Positions 53,988 to 63,651 of a stretch of DNA of 64,000 bases are shown here, piece after piece. Within the stretch, counting starts at the first letter, position 1. The number at the start of each line of letters is the position of its first letter. The stretch is from Puniceicoccus vermicola (GTDB lineage Bacteria > Verrucomicrobiota > Verrucomicrobiia > Opitutales > Puniceicoccaceae). The stretch lies in NCBI RefSeq assembly GCF_014230055.1, contig NZ_JACHVA010000076.1, forward strand, positions 36,997 to 100,996. The letters run 5' to 3'. Both the position numbers and the translations under genes were made by a program. The notes under the pieces are model-generated. The model did no database searches. It was given only the letters and a program-made list of their open reading frames with translations, and was not told where the DNA came from.

Positions 53988-54871
53988 GAGCGGACGATTT
54001 CGGTTCCAATCCCCTTGTCGGTGAAGATTTCGAGGAGGAGGGAGTGTGGCATCCGACCGTCGATAAAGTGGACGCGGTTGACGCCGTTTTGCAGGGCGTG
54101 GACGGCGCTGTCGACCTTGGGAATCATGCCTTTGGCGATGATTCCATCAGACTTGAGGCCAGCGACTTGGCTGTCGGGGAGGCTGGAAATGAGGGTCGAG
54201 GGATCGGATGGATCCTTCATGAGCCCGGGGACGTCGCAGAGGTAGACGAGGCGGCGGGCACGCAGGGCCGAGGCGACGCGCGAGGCGGCAACGTCGGCAT
54301 TGGTGTTGTAAGCCTGTCCCTCGGTGTCGGCACCTACCGGCGAGACAATGGGCATGTAGCCGTCGGAAATCGCCTTGCGAATCGGTGCGGGGTCGACCCG
54401 CTCAACTTCGCCAACGAAGCCAATGTCAATGGGGTCGCCAGAGGGATCGGTGGCCAGTCTCCGCGTGCGCAGGACTTTGAAACCAGGAATGGAGATGGGG
54501 CGGCCGAGCTTGCGTTGAACGATCTCGCAGATTTCCAGATTGACCTCCTCATCGAGGGTCTTGCGGACGATCTCAACGGTGGCGGCGTCGGTCACGCGCA
54601 GGCCTTTTTCAAAGCGGGCTTCGAGTCCGGAGGCATCCATGGCACGAGTGATCGCCTTGCCCCCACCGTGAACGACGACGACGTGGATGCCGACGGCGGA
54701 GAGAAAGGCGAGGTCGGTAGCGACTTTTGCGCGGACCTCCGGATCGGGATCGTCCATAAAGCTACCGCCGTATTTGACGACAAAGACGGACCCTTTGAAC
54801 CGCTGAATGTACGGCAAGGCCTCAATGAGGACTTTGGCTTTGGAGGTGACGTCGAGTTGGCTGATATCCAT
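53984..54871 (-). CDS. argB: Acetylglutamate kinase
   Basis: 295 residues. It phosphorylates N-acetylglutamate with ATP, the second step of arginine synthesis. [49 protein letters not shown] carries the amino acid kinase Lys and Gly-rich loop. [34 protein letters not shown] and [33 protein letters not shown] follow. The N-terminal helix extension ([19 protein letters not shown]) is the type seen in arginine-inhibited hexameric enzymes, so feedback inhibition is likely. It starts one base after the argJ stop and ends inside the argD start. Confidence 0.95.
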   Translation of the reverse strand: MDISQLDVTSKAKVLIEALPYIQRFKGSVFVVKYGGSFMDDPDPEVRAKVATDLAFLSAVGIHVVVVHGGGKAITRAMDASGLEARFEKGLRVTDAATVEIVRKTLDEEVNLEICEIVQRKLGRPISIPGFKVLRTRRLATDPSGDPIDIGFVGEVERVDPAPIRKAISDGYMPIVSPVGADTEGQAYNTNADVAASRVASALRARRLVYLCDVPGLMKDPSDPSTLISSLPDSQVAGLKSDGIIAKGMIPKVDSAVHALQNGVNRVHFIDGRMPHSLLLEIFTDKGIGTEIVRS

Positions 54872-56092
54872 TTATTCGCTCTTATTGAAATTTACGTAGC
54901 CCTCGGTGAGGTCGGCGGTCAGCAGGTGATAGTCCTTTTTGCCCATTCCGAGATCCAGGGTGATCGAGAATTCCCGGTTCGAGACTTCCGCTTTCCATTG
55001 GGGGAGGTTTTCTTCGACCGGAGTCCCTTTCACCAGAACCGGGATGTCTCCGTAGTGGAGGTTCAATTGGTCGTAGTCGAGGCCGATCCGGGCGTAGCCG
55101 GCGGCATCGACGATACGGCCCCAATTGGGGTCGTTGCCGAACCATGAAGTTTTGACGAGAAGGGAATTGCCGATGGCGCGGGCAACTTTCTCGGCATCCT
55201 CCTCGTTTTTTGCTCCTTTGATGTGAAGATCGACTACGTGGCTAATGCGCTCGCCATCCGCGACGATCATCCGGGCCAGGCGGCTGCAGACCTCGCCGAC
55301 TGCTTTGTGGAAGGCGTCGAGGAGGTTGGCATCGTCGTGGATCGAATCCCCGGAGGATCCGTTTGCCAGGAGGAGCACGGTGTCGTTTGTGCTCATGTCT
55401 CCATCGACGGAGATGCGGTTGAAGGATCCGTGCACGGCACGGGTAAGAGTCGCTTGCAAGGTCGCTTGGGGAACCTTGATGTCAGTGGCGATGAAAGCGA
55501 GCATGGTCGCCATATTCGGCTCGATCATTCCGGCTCCCTTTGCAACTCCAGCGACGGTATAGCGTTTGCCCTCGGACTCAATGCGGACCGTGACCGTCTT
55601 AGGCCGGGTGTCTGAAGTCAGAATCGCTTTGGCAAAGTCGTGACCTCCGGCTGAGTCGCGGGTAACTCGTTTTGCCGCTTCGCGGATGCCTTTTTCAATC
55701 TTTGGCATCGGCAGGGAGCGTCCAATACGGCCGGTGGAAGCGACAAAGACGCTTTTTGCCGGGAGGCTGAGGGCCTCGCGGGTGCAGTCAGCCATAGCGG
55801 CGCAATCCTGCTTGCCCTGTTCACCGGTGCAAGCGTTCGCGTTGCCACTGTTGACGACAATGCCGTGGAAAGCCTGGGTCGGGGAGAGCAGCGACTTGCA
55901 GAAGTGGACCGGCGCGGCGGAGACGTCGTTCTGCGTAAAGACGCCTGCCCCTGTGCAGACCGCTTCGCTGAGAATGATGCCCAGGTCGAGGCGGTCGGCG
56001 CCAGTTCCGCGGATGTCGCTGGAGACTCCGGAGGCGGAAAATCCGGGGACATCGGTGATGCCCGGGCTTTGTTCTTTGATGGTAAGTTTCAT
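54872..56092 (-). CDS. argJ: Bifunctional ornithine acetyltransferase / N-acetylglutamate synthase
   Basis: 406 residues. It moves acetyl from N-acetylornithine to glutamate, which makes the arginine pathway cyclic; many members also acetylate glutamate from acetyl-CoA. The precursor cleaves itself before a Thr in KGAGMIEPNMATMLAF. Other marks are VNSGNANACTGEQG, VFVASTGRIGRSLPM, DGDMSTNDTVLLLANG and SWFGNDPNWGRIVDAAGYARIG. ATG 56092 starts the family N-terminus; an upstream in-frame start would overlap argC. It lies 10 bases after argC and abuts argB. Whether it is mono- or bifunctional cannot be told from sequence alone. Confidence 0.95.
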   Translation of the reverse strand: MKLTIKEQSPGITDVPGFSASGVSSDIRGTGADRLDLGIILSEAVCTGAGVFTQNDVSAAPVHFCKSLLSPTQAFHGIVVNSGNANACTGEQGKQDCAAMADCTREALSLPAKSVFVASTGRIGRSLPMPKIEKGIREAAKRVTRDSAGGHDFAKAILTSDTRPKTVTVRIESEGKRYTVAGVAKGAGMIEPNMATMLAFIATDIKVPQATLQATLTRAVHGSFNRISVDGDMSTNDTVLLLANGSSGDSIHDDANLLDAFHKAVGEVCSRLARMIVADGERISHVVDLHIKGAKNEEDAEKVARAIGNSLLVKTSWFGNDPNWGRIVDAAGYARIGLDYDQLNLHYGDIPVLVKGTPVEENLPQWKAEVSNREFSITLDLGMGKKDYHLLTADLTEGYVNFNKSE

Positions 56093-56102
56093 GGCGAGGG
56101 AA

Positions 56103-57131
56103 TCAGGGGAGGCCGATCGTTTCTTCGAGGCCAAATTTCAGGTTCATGAGTTGGACGGCTTGGCCGCTGGCCCCTTTGAGGAGATTGTCCTCGGTAGAGG
56201 TGAGGATGAGCCGCTGCATGCGCGCATCGTGGCGGACGGCGATGTCAATCCGGTTTGTGCCGACCACGTTCTTGGACTCGGGTAAGGTTCCGTCTTCCAG
56301 AATCCGGACGAATGGACGGTTGGCATACTGGGATTTCCACGCCACGAGGACATCCTCGGCGGTCTTGCCGTTGTCCGGAACGCTGATGGTGGTGACGATT
56401 CCCCGACGCATGGGCACGAGGTGAGGGAGAAACTGGAGGATGACTGGTGAACCCGCTGCAGAAGCGAGTTGCTCCTCGATTTCGGAAAGGTGCCGATGCT
56501 TGGGTTGCCCGTAGGGTCGGGCGCTCTCGGTGCGCTCACAGTAGCTGAAGTCTTCGTTGGCCTTTTTCCCGGCTCCGCTGACCCCGCTCATGCACGAGGC
56601 GATGATGTCCTTCGACTGGATCGTTCCACTGGCCAAAAGAGGAAGGAGAGGAATGAGGATCGAGGTCGGGTAGCAGCCCGGGCAAGCGATCAAGGGTTTC
56701 TCTTGCCATCCCTTGAGAGGGAATTCGGGCAAGACGTAGGCTGCCGCTTTGAGAAGTTCAGGATCGGGATGATCCTGACCGTAGAACTCTTTGTAGACGT
56801 CGGGCGAGCCGAGCCGGAAATCCGCACTCAGGTCGAAAACGGTCTTTCCAGCCTCGAAGAGAGGACGGGCGAATCCCGCTGCAACCCCGTGGGGAAGCGC
56901 GAGGAAAACTGCGTCGAGGCCATCGTTTTGGGCAAGCGCGGAGGCATCGGACTCCGTGAACTGGAGGGAACCGAGTCGGTGAGAGAGACGAGGAAATACC
57001 TCGGCGACGGGCTTCCCGGCCAAGCTACGCGACGTGACGGCTGCCAATTCCACCCCTGGGTGGGAGGAAAGCAACTCAACCAAAACCTCTCCAGAATAAC
57101 CGGAGGCACCTACAATTCCGACTCGAATCAT
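56103..57131 (-). CDS. argC: N-acetyl-gamma-glutamyl-phosphate reductase
   Basis: 342 residues. It reduces N-acetylglutamyl phosphate with NADPH. The dinucleotide-binding loop is VGIVGASGYSGEVLVELLSSHP. The catalytic Cys is in LIACPGCYPTSILIPLLPL. HRHLSEIEEQL and FLPHLVPMRRGIVTTISV are standard for the type I enzyme. It is the first gene of the argC-argJ-argB-argD operon. ATG 57131 is chosen since MIRVGIVGASG is the normal family start; an upstream in-frame start adds 12 unrelated residues. The operon promoter should lie in 57132-57411. No arginine box was identified. Confidence 0.95.
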   Translation of the reverse strand: MIRVGIVGASGYSGEVLVELLSSHPGVELAAVTSRSLAGKPVAEVFPRLSHRLGSLQFTESDASALAQNDGLDAVFLALPHGVAAGFARPLFEAGKTVFDLSADFRLGSPDVYKEFYGQDHPDPELLKAAAYVLPEFPLKGWQEKPLIACPGCYPTSILIPLLPLLASGTIQSKDIIASCMSGVSGAGKKANEDFSYCERTESARPYGQPKHRHLSEIEEQLASAAGSPVILQFLPHLVPMRRGIVTTISVPDNGKTAEDVLVAWKSQYANRPFVRILEDGTLPESKNVVGTNRIDIAVRHDARMQRLILTSTEDNLLKGASGQAVQLMNLKFGLEETIGLP

Positions 57132-57411
57132 GGAGGGAATTAACCACGATTTTTCGTTCCAGACCAACCCTGAAATCTTTCTTGTTGGGAAAGTGGTTGG
57201 AAAAGAGAGGGATCGCAGGTCCTGGATCGGCTGGAGCCAGGTCGCTACAGTGGTGAGGAATCGATTGGAATATACGGGTGCGTGGTTGCCCTCGGAGGTC
57301 CCTCATTGACTCTCAATCGAATCACTTGATGTCGGCGTTTGAGCAGAAAAAGTACGCGAAAAGTTGCACTTTCTTTTAATTCGCTCTGTTTGGAGAGAAT
57401 AGCCCGCAGTA

Positions 57412-57732
57412 ATGGTGGAAATTAATCCCAGAGTGAATTTATATCTCTTCAATCCTCACCCGGCGTGGAAGGGGGGGCAGGGAGCTGTGGCAATCGCGGC
57501 TCGCGACTTTCAACGAGCGGAAGGGATTGCGATGCGGGAGGCGAAGAAGCGAGGTGTTCCCGGCGTTTCCTTTTCGATTCTAGTTGAAGAGGTGGAGCCT
57601 CGGGCTGCGGAAGGATACTGGGTAGAGGTGGAACGCTATCGTGACGTCGAGGATATTGAGCGCCTGGTCTTTTTTCAGTTTGGGGATCAGGAAGACTCGG
57701 AGGCAGATCCGTCGATGCCCAAGTCCGCCTAG
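57412..57732 (+). CDS. Small conserved-looking protein, unknown
   Basis: 106 residues: NPRVNLYLFNPHPAWKGGQGAVAIAARDFQRAEGIAMREAKKRGVPGVSFSILVEEVEPRAAEGYWVEVERYRDVEDIERLVFFQFGDQ. It is soluble, with an alpha/beta pattern and no signal or membrane segment. No family recognised. It reads away from argC over a 280-base spacer. Its stop codon overlaps the stop of the convergent gene in the shared CTAG at 57729-57732. Codon use and length suggest a real gene. Confidence 0.6.
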   Translation: MVEINPRVNLYLFNPHPAWKGGQGAVAIAARDFQRAEGIAMREAKKRGVPGVSFSILVEEVEPRAAEGYWVEVERYRDVEDIERLVFFQFGDQEDSEADPSMPKSA

Positions 57733-58454
57733 TTTTCGATCGAGAGGGTCGACATCATCCGGACGACCTGTGGCGCCCGGGATCGGACGAATGATTCCAT
57801 ACCCTCGAGGCGGAGAACCAGCAGATTGTCGCTGAGGGGGACGAAGAACTCAGCAAATGACCGAGGACCCTCGGGCAGTGCCAATGCATAGTGCAGCTGG
57901 CCCCAGCGGTTCCCGTAGATACTGAAGGTTTTGTTGCGAATCAGATTTGGCTCTGTGTCGAAGGTGATGGTCTCCTCGAACTTTTGGTTCAGTCCTTTCC
58001 GATAGCCTTTGAGCGTCGTTACGTTGACTCTGGGAAGAAATGTCCCCGGTTCAAACAGGAAGAAATCCAAGCTGTTGTCAGGCATGGTCCGACTGAGAAG
58101 TCGGCACGAGGTCCCTTTGGAGTCTTCGGCAACGACGAGGCCGTTGGGAACGTGAAAACTGTAGCGAACACCTTCGCCGGTGAGGTAGAGAATGCTCTCG
58201 GGAATGCCGTCATTGACCTCTGCGAGGATCCTCGCGTTCAGGGGGATCAACCCCCGTCCCGTTGGCCAAGAGTAGATGGCGATGTTTTCTTCGGGTGTTA
58301 CAGCGGTGCTCTTCACCGTTTTCGTGGAGGGACTTCCGGTGGAGGAGTCGGTTTCTGATTTCTCCGACTGCGCTCCGAGGGTTCCCGGAAGTAGGTTCGC
58401 AAGGAGAAGGCTGAAAAGGGGGAGGAGAAGAGGGAAACGGTTTTGCATCTGCAT
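57729..58454 (-). CDS. Secreted protein of prepilin cassette, unknown
   Basis: 241 residues. A signal peptide (LLLPLFSLLLANLLPGTLGAQ) is followed by a Ser/Thr-rich linker (30-55) and a mostly beta domain (LNARILAEVNDGIPESILYLTGEGVRYSFHVPNGLVVAEDSKGTSCRLLSRTMPDNSLDFFLFEPGTFLPRVNVTTLKGY). No family recognised. It is 35 bases downstream of the giant minor-pseudopilin gene on the same strand, so it probably belongs to that export cassette. Confidence 0.65.
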   Translation of the reverse strand: MQMQNRFPLLLPLFSLLLANLLPGTLGAQSEKSETDSSTGSPSTKTVKSTAVTPEENIAIYSWPTGRGLIPLNARILAEVNDGIPESILYLTGEGVRYSFHVPNGLVVAEDSKGTSCRLLSRTMPDNSLDFFLFEPGTFLPRVNVTTLKGYRKGLNQKFEETITFDTEPNLIRNKTFSIYGNRWGQLHYALALPEGPRSFAEFFVPLSDNLLVLRLEGMESFVRSRAPQVVRMMSTLSIEN

Positions 58455-58489
58455 GGAGGCCGGTCAGGGGGGACTGTAAATCTTATCGT

Positions 58490-61171
58490 TTACAGGTCCC
58501 CGACTGCATCTTCGTATTCTGACTTCGTCAAAAACCGGAAATTTACCTTTTTGAACGACCGAACATTGGGGGTGCCGGGAGGATAGAGACCTTGTTCGAA
58601 GAGTTCATAGAAACCCCAATTCCGTTTGGGAGGGTTGTAATAGGCGGTATTGGTTCCCTGGGTCGCCACTTCACTCTCGAAGAGAGCGACCATGGACCCC
58701 CGGTACCGGAACTCGATGTTGTCCCAGTTTTCCAGGAAGCGGGGATAGTTGTGATTCCCTCCCGAAATTCTGCCGTCTCCTTCTTTATTGGTCGGACGGA
58801 GCCCTTGGATGATGGCGGCGTTAAACTCGGTAAACCCTGAGGCTCTGGCTCTGCGGCTGCGGGTGCCCAAGAATCCGAAGCCGGAAGACAAAGGCATCAC
58901 GGCGTCACCGATGAGAGCGGCTGGTGGGTTGGGGTTCCAGGAAGAGGCGTTGTCGGCTGTGGTGTTGCTTCCGGTGTTGGAACGGCCATCGGCATTGTAA
59001 TGGCCTTTGATGTAGATCGGTTCGTTGGTTGCGAGAGTAAATCCTGGGTCGCGGCCGCTCGTCTTATTGTACGATGGATCGGGGATTCTGGAAGCGTTGG
59101 TCAGAATGAGGCCAAGCTCGACGTCCGGGTCCCGGGGAGATTGGCGAGCTGCTTTGACGACCGAATCCGGGCGTTGCTGGTAGTCGCTGTTGCCTGGAAT
59201 CGAATCTGTATCACTGGGGAACTCGACGTAAAGGACTCCATTGAAGTCCTCGTCCGGGTGATATCGATTCTCGCGAGGGACGGATGAATCATAGGCACTC
59301 AGGAGCCCTCCCATGTCACTGTCTTCGATATAGTCCTTGAATCGGCCGACATTGATTTCGACGAGATCGACGCCCGTGCCCCGACGGTGATCGAACATGG
59401 AGCGCTTAGGATCTCCGGGACGTCCCGAGTCCTCATTGAAGAAATCGTCGTCAACCCCGTTGTTGTTGTCATTTCCGTTGTCTCCGTCATTGCCCCGGTT
59501 GCCCTGATTCCCTCTCGATCCGCCGCCACCCCGGCCATCGGCGAATTCGGTGTATTGGTGGACGGCGAAAATGTCGCTGAAGTTTACCCGTTTCCAGTTG
59601 GTGTCCAGATCCGGTTTAAGGGTTATTTCGCGGACGGTCTCGACCGTGACCATTTGGCGAGATCCGTCGTCGTTGTAGGCGGGTTTACCGTCTTTGTCGA
59701 CGGCTTGTACGGTCGAGCTCTGCAGCCGGGTGGTCTCTAGATTGTGGGCGTCGGCGCGGTCGACCTTGTGAAAGCTCACCCAGTAATCACTCGGGGCTCC
59801 ACGCGCTTCGCTTAAAGTACTGGCTCGGTCCCGTCCGTTGTATCCTCGGTAGTAATTGTTGTATGTGCTGTAGGGGTCGAGCGCGTCGTCGGGATTGCTA
59901 CGATCTTCTTGGGGCAGCGGCATGCGCTCGTAGAGCCGGACGGCTTCGGAGGGCAGAGGTTCGCCGACAGAGGTCGTGCTCCCGTCCTCAGAGTAGTGCA
60001 CCTTGATGATCAGGCCGGCTTTGTAGGCGAACTTTTCCTTTTCTCCGAGCCCCTTGTGGACCGGGTTTTGCAATCCGGCCGAATTCGTTGGGGTGGTGAT
60101 GTTGGGCTCGATGAGCGCGTAGGCGTAATTGAGATCGTCGTCGATGATGGAGGGAGTGGAAGGATCGTCGCGAACGTAGTCGTCGTAGCCGATGGGATTG
60201 AGGACGGGGACTTCGTGGGAGGCGTCCTGGAGATTTCCATTCCAGCGGTTCATCGCGAAATCCGCCCAATTGGTGTAGCCTTCAGGTTTGAAATAGGAGG
60301 TCGGGGACTGGCTGTCCCAATAACTGGAAAGACTGGTGCGGCTGCCGGATCCACGATAGGGGGTCGCTTTGCCTCCGACACCGTCGTTGATATAAACTTT
60401 GCCGTTTTGGTTGACTTGGTTCGAACGTCCTTCGTGCAGCATGTAACCGTACCGCATGTCGCCAGTGGCAGTCACATTGCTGGTAAAAGTGAGGTCATTG
60501 GTCGCCTCCAGCCAGATGTCTCCGTTGGCGTGGACGGGACCGTTCATCGTCATCGAGGGACCCGGGTGAAATTCGAGATCCATGTTGTAGAAAACCGCGT
60601 GGGAGAAGAGAGGGGCGTCCCGCACCTGTAGAGTCAAGCGGGCGTAGGCGGTAATATCGTCGGATAGCAGGGGATCATCCACGGTGGCTTTGGAGAGGAT
60701 GTCGACGCTTTGGACGGTCACGAGTTTTCCCTTATGGGGGTCATCGGAGAAGGAAGGATCATCGGGATGGATGTAGAAGCGGCCACGGCTGACCGATCCT
60801 CCGGCCAAATCAAAATCATAGCGGGACGAGGGGAAATAGTTGGGCAACTCGTTTCGGTAAGCATCTTCCTCGTCGAGAGGATTTTTTTTCAGGTCGTCGG
60901 CAGGGACGCTCGATTGGGATTCCCACCGGTAGGCGAGGATTCCAGCCCCGAGTTCTGTTGCCGCTTCAGCGGCGTTGCGGGCATCGAGAAGAACGAAGTG
61001 GCGGAGGTTGATTCGTTGGTCCGCTAACCCCCATTTCATCAGGCTTCCGACGATCGCAGAAATGATCGTCGTGACGATGATCACGGTGATGAGTGCTCCT
61101 CCAGACCGAGGAGAATGGAGACGCTCGAGGATGGAGTGACAGCGGGAGGGGAGTTGGGGTTTCACATTCAT
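58490..61171 (-). CDS. Giant PilX/GspK-like minor pseudopilin
   Basis: 893 residues. Residues 23-50 are a membrane helix of prepilin style (SGGALITVIIVTTIISAIVGSLMKWGLADQRINLRHFVLLDARNAAEAATELG). The charged helix after it is typical of PilX or GspK, which lack Glu5 and cap the filament tip. The long exported part has DMRYGYM- and NDLTFTSNVTATGDMRYGY-type stretches with the motif GPVHANGDIWL, seen in other pilus-associated adhesin-like proteins. An Asn/Asp/Gly low-complexity run lies near 555-580. Start and stop overlap the upstream gene as ATGA, so it is co-translated with the two pseudopilins. Confidence 0.72.
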   Translation of the reverse strand: MNVKPQLPSRCHSILERLHSPRSGGALITVIIVTTIISAIVGSLMKWGLADQRINLRHFVLLDARNAAEAATELGAGILAYRWESQSSVPADDLKKNPLDEEDAYRNELPNYFPSSRYDFDLAGGSVSRGRFYIHPDDPSFSDDPHKGKLVTVQSVDILSKATVDDPLLSDDITAYARLTLQVRDAPLFSHAVFYNMDLEFHPGPSMTMNGPVHANGDIWLEATNDLTFTSNVTATGDMRYGYMLHEGRSNQVNQNGKVYINDGVGGKATPYRGSGSRTSLSSYWDSQSPTSYFKPEGYTNWADFAMNRWNGNLQDASHEVPVLNPIGYDDYVRDDPSTPSIIDDDLNYAYALIEPNITTPTNSAGLQNPVHKGLGEKEKFAYKAGLIIKVHYSEDGSTTSVGEPLPSEAVRLYERMPLPQEDRSNPDDALDPYSTYNNYYRGYNGRDRASTLSEARGAPSDYWVSFHKVDRADAHNLETTRLQSSTVQAVDKDGKPAYNDDGSRQMVTVETVREITLKPDLDTNWKRVNFSDIFAVHQYTEFADGRGGGGSRGNQGNRGNDGDNGNDNNNGVDDDFFNEDSGRPGDPKRSMFDHRRGTGVDLVEINVGRFKDYIEDSDMGGLLSAYDSSVPRENRYHPDEDFNGVLYVEFPSDTDSIPGNSDYQQRPDSVVKAARQSPRDPDVELGLILTNASRIPDPSYNKTSGRDPGFTLATNEPIYIKGHYNADGRSNTGSNTTADNASSWNPNPPAALIGDAVMPLSSGFGFLGTRSRRARASGFTEFNAAIIQGLRPTNKEGDGRISGGNHNYPRFLENWDNIEFRYRGSMVALFESEVATQGTNTAYYNPPKRNWGFYELFEQGLYPPGTPNVRSFKKVNFRFLTKSEYEDAVGDL

Positions 61172-61890
61172 CGGCGGGTAGAGATGGTGAAATTATAGGT
61201 GTCGGTGACTCGTTTGGCATCGACGCCGTGGATGATCTTGCCGTTCACCATGATCGTCGACTTGCCAAAGTTGTAGAAGAGGCGCTTGTCCGCGAGACCT
61301 TCGGACATTTCGACCACCTCTCGGTTGTTGCCGATGGTTGCTTCGGGATAAAGTTCCTCGAGAATTTTTTCCAGTGTCGGAGGATTTAGTGGGTCAATCG
61401 GGCTGAGCAGGGGGGCGCCAGAGGCGTGATAGTTGAAATCCTGATCCGTATCGAAACTGCGGACCGGTCCTTCGCTGGTTGGGTCGTTGGGGTCCATCGG
61501 GGCGCGATAATATCCCGTGATTCGCATGATGGGGATCGGTGCGTTGATGGAGGTGGAGAGATCGGGCTCCTCCTGAAATCCAAACACGATGAAATCGCCG
61601 GAGTTCCCGTCCAGCATACGGTCTTCGGACTTATCCCGGTCCTCGGATGAATAACTTTTGTAGAGGACCGTGAAATTCGCTTCCTTAGCGGCCTCGGCCA
61701 ATTGACTTGTGAGGGTGCGGATATCGCCGTTGATCATATTCTTCTGCTCACTGACGAAAGTGGCTTTGAACGATTCGACGAAAAAGCCCATGCTCATCAT
61801 CATGATGAGGCCGAGGACAAAGACCACCAGCATCATCTCCATGATGGTGAACCCTTGGCAGTGAATAGCTTTTCTGTTCCTCGTGATCAT
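61168..61890 (-). CDS. Prepilin-type protein (GspJ/PilW-like)
   Basis: 240 residues. A basic leader ends CQGF, then TIMEMMLVVFVLGLIMMMSMGFFVESFKATFVSEQ, with the Glu at position 4-5 of the mature helix. The globular domain has DIRTLTSQLAEAAKEANFTVLYKSYSSEDRDKSEDRMLDGNSGDFIVFGFQEEPD and ends NFTISTRR. The layout matches GspJ/PilW minor pseudopilins, which form the initiating tip complex of type II secretion or type IV pili. It overlaps its neighbours on both sides by 4 bases (ATGA). Confidence 0.78.
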   Translation of the reverse strand: MITRNRKAIHCQGFTIMEMMLVVFVLGLIMMMSMGFFVESFKATFVSEQKNMINGDIRTLTSQLAEAAKEANFTVLYKSYSSEDRDKSEDRMLDGNSGDFIVFGFQEEPDLSTSINAPIPIMRITGYYRAPMDPNDPTSEGPVRSFDTDQDFNYHASGAPLLSPIDPLNPPTLEKILEELYPEATIGNNREVVEMSEGLADKRLFYNFGKSTIMVNGKIIHGVDAKRVTDTYNFTISTRR

Positions 61891-62465
61891 GGAATGGCAG
61901 ATTCATTGAGGTCGGCGCGAATTCCTTTGAGCTCTCCGCGGATTCCACCTCGATTGGCTCCACGGAGTTTGGCTTCAAAGTTCACGGTGATCGAGTAGGA
62001 GTGGGAGCGGTTCTCGACCTCGTCGATGTTGATGTCAAACCAAGCCTGCATGACGATTTCACGGAGGTCTCCGGTGTTTGGATCCTCTTTGAGGTCGACC
62101 AAAACCTCGCGAAAATTGCTTCCGTCTGACTCTCCTGCGAGTTTCCGGTCGGGTCCGTCGAGGTAGATGGGATCGGCTTTCTCGATGTTGCCGACTTGCA
62201 GTGCGGAAATGCTCATCGTGGGGAGAGGGGTGCCAGAGGGGTCGGCGAGGGAGAGACGGATTTCACTGAGACTGAGTGATTTAATCTGCTCGAGATAGCC
62301 CTGCGCGATCGTGAAGACGGTGTTTCGAATGATGTTATTTTGGGCGATCTGCTGCGACTGGATCACTGCGCTTGTCAGGCCTAAGGCAAGCATCATGAAG
62401 ATGACCATAGCGATCATCGTCTCGATGAGGCTCATGCCTTGGCGTCTGTTCGATCGATGCTTCAT
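61887..62465 (-). CDS. Prepilin-type protein (GspI/PilV-like)
   Basis: 192 residues. The leader MKHRSNRRQG is cut before MSLIETMIAMVIFMMLALGLTSAVIQSQQIAQNN, with Glu5 and the wording usual for GspI or PilV. A small beta domain follows (LSEIRLSLADPSGTPLPTMSISALQVGNIEKADPIYLDG ... WFDINIDEVENRSHSYSITVNFEAKLRG). It is the first gene of the cassette; its stop overlaps the next start. Its promoter should lie in 62466-62729, shared with the divergent CruF-like gene. Confidence 0.8.
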   Translation of the reverse strand: MKHRSNRRQGMSLIETMIAMVIFMMLALGLTSAVIQSQQIAQNNIIRNTVFTIAQGYLEQIKSLSLSEIRLSLADPSGTPLPTMSISALQVGNIEKADPIYLDGPDRKLAGESDGSNFREVLVDLKEDPNTGDLREIVMQAWFDINIDEVENRSHSYSITVNFEAKLRGANRGGIRGELKGIRADLNESAIP

Positions 62466-62729
62466 TCCTTGTCCGCACGGACACGTCGCTGTCCAGTAAT
62501 TTCATAACATACTTAATGGTTGGAACTTCCGACATCAAGAGAATGAGAAAAATGGGCAAATTTTGACCGAAGTGTTACGAAATTACACTGTATTTGAGAC
62601 GGGGGTGAGATTTCGGGGCTTGGGTTTTGGGAAGTGCGCGGATTTCGGAGTTACTCCTTTTCTTGTCGAGAGTCTCTCCGTTTGTTCATTGCGCTTGCGG
62701 TACAGGCCCTACAGGTTGGTACACGATCC

Positions 62730-63527
62730 ATGTCTCTTTTCGTCTATCGATCCAAAAAATTCAACCGTCTCTACGGCCTGGCTCTCGTTCTCTATACGGT
62801 CTGGTTTCTTGTCGGATTGTTTGTGTTGGGGTTTGGAATCGAAACGCCAATCGGGCCTTGGGCGGATTTTATCTACATCGCTCTCGCGGCCTTGGTTCTG
62901 TTTTTACACCTCTCGGGTCAGTCGCACGGAGGATCGACCCTGCTGATTTTCCTCCTCTTTGCCGTTTTGGGCGGGGTGGTTGAGCTCGTCGGGACGTTAA
63001 CGGGGGTGCCTTTCGGGTCCTACGGGTACTCGGATCAGTTCGGGCCGGTGATCTTTGGTGTTTTGCCGTGGGCGATTCCCCTGTCTTGGTGGGTCGTTGT
63101 CTGGCCTTTGCACTGTCTGGTGCACTCCGCTCTGGCGGGTCGTGGATCTGTGACGATGGTCCCAGTCCTTACCGCTGTGGGAGCGGTGATCGTTGATTTG
63201 ATTCTCGAGCCCGCCGCAACCCTCGTGAGGGGTTACTGGACTTGGGATGGCGATGGATTTTACTACGGCGTTCCCTGGACCAATTTCCTCGCCTGGTTTG
63301 TTACCGCTTTTATCCTTTCTTTCCTTGCCCAGCTTTTCCTGCCTCATTCCCCATTCAAGCGTGAGGAATTACGGGTTCCGGTCTGGGTTCTCCTCTCTAC
63401 CGTCAGCACCTTCGTCCTCATGTCGATCAGTCATGGGAAGTGGTGGGTGCTCCTTGTCGCCGTAGTGTTTTTCGTCGGAGTCCGGCGTCTTTTCAAGCAA
63501 GCGCGCTCGACCAGCCTGAGTCAGTAG
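62730..63527 (+). CDS. CruF-like carotenoid biosynthesis membrane protein
   Basis: 265 residues with about seven membrane helices. It belongs to the carotenoid biosynthesis DUF422/CruF group, whose members add water to the psi-end of carotenoids or are otherwise needed for carotenoid glycosides. Conserved marks include GGVVELVGTLTGVPFGSYGYSDQFGPVIFGVLPWAIPLSWWVVVWP and DLILEPAATLVRGYWTWDGDGFYYGVPWTNFLAWF. I chose ATG 62730; the upstream GTG at 62634 would add 32 residues without homology. The stop TAG at 63525-63527 leads straight into a tandem repeat. No other carotenoid genes are in the window. Confidence 0.85.
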   Translation: MSLFVYRSKKFNRLYGLALVLYTVWFLVGLFVLGFGIETPIGPWADFIYIALAALVLFLHLSGQSHGGSTLLIFLLFAVLGGVVELVGTLTGVPFGSYGYSDQFGPVIFGVLPWAIPLSWWVVVWPLHCLVHSALAGRGSVTMVPVLTAVGAVIVDLILEPAATLVRGYWTWDGDGFYYGVPWTNFLAWFVTAFILSFLAQLFLPHSPFKREELRVPVWVLLSTVSTFVLMSISHGKWWVLLVAVVFFVGVRRLFKQARSTSLSQ

Positions 63528-63632
63528 ACGGTGAGTCGGTTGTCGGTTGTCGGTGAGTCCGTGAGTCCGTGAGTCGGTTGTCGGTGAGTCCGTGAGTCCG
63601 TGAGTCGGTGGTCGGTTAGTCGGTTTGGCGGG
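63528..63632. repeat. Octamer tandem repeat (GTGAGTCC/GTCGGTTG words)
   Basis: About twelve short copies of GTCGGTGA-related octamers (GTGAGTCG, GTTGTCGG, GTGAGTCC) directly after the stop of the CruF-like gene. It is the same word family as at 33001 and 44751. Confidence 0.95.
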
Positions 63633-63651
63633 TAGAGGCCCGGTGGCATTC

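Noticed and set aside
54044..55147. 367-codon plus-strand frame
   Set aside because: Antisense to argB and argJ, which are certain.
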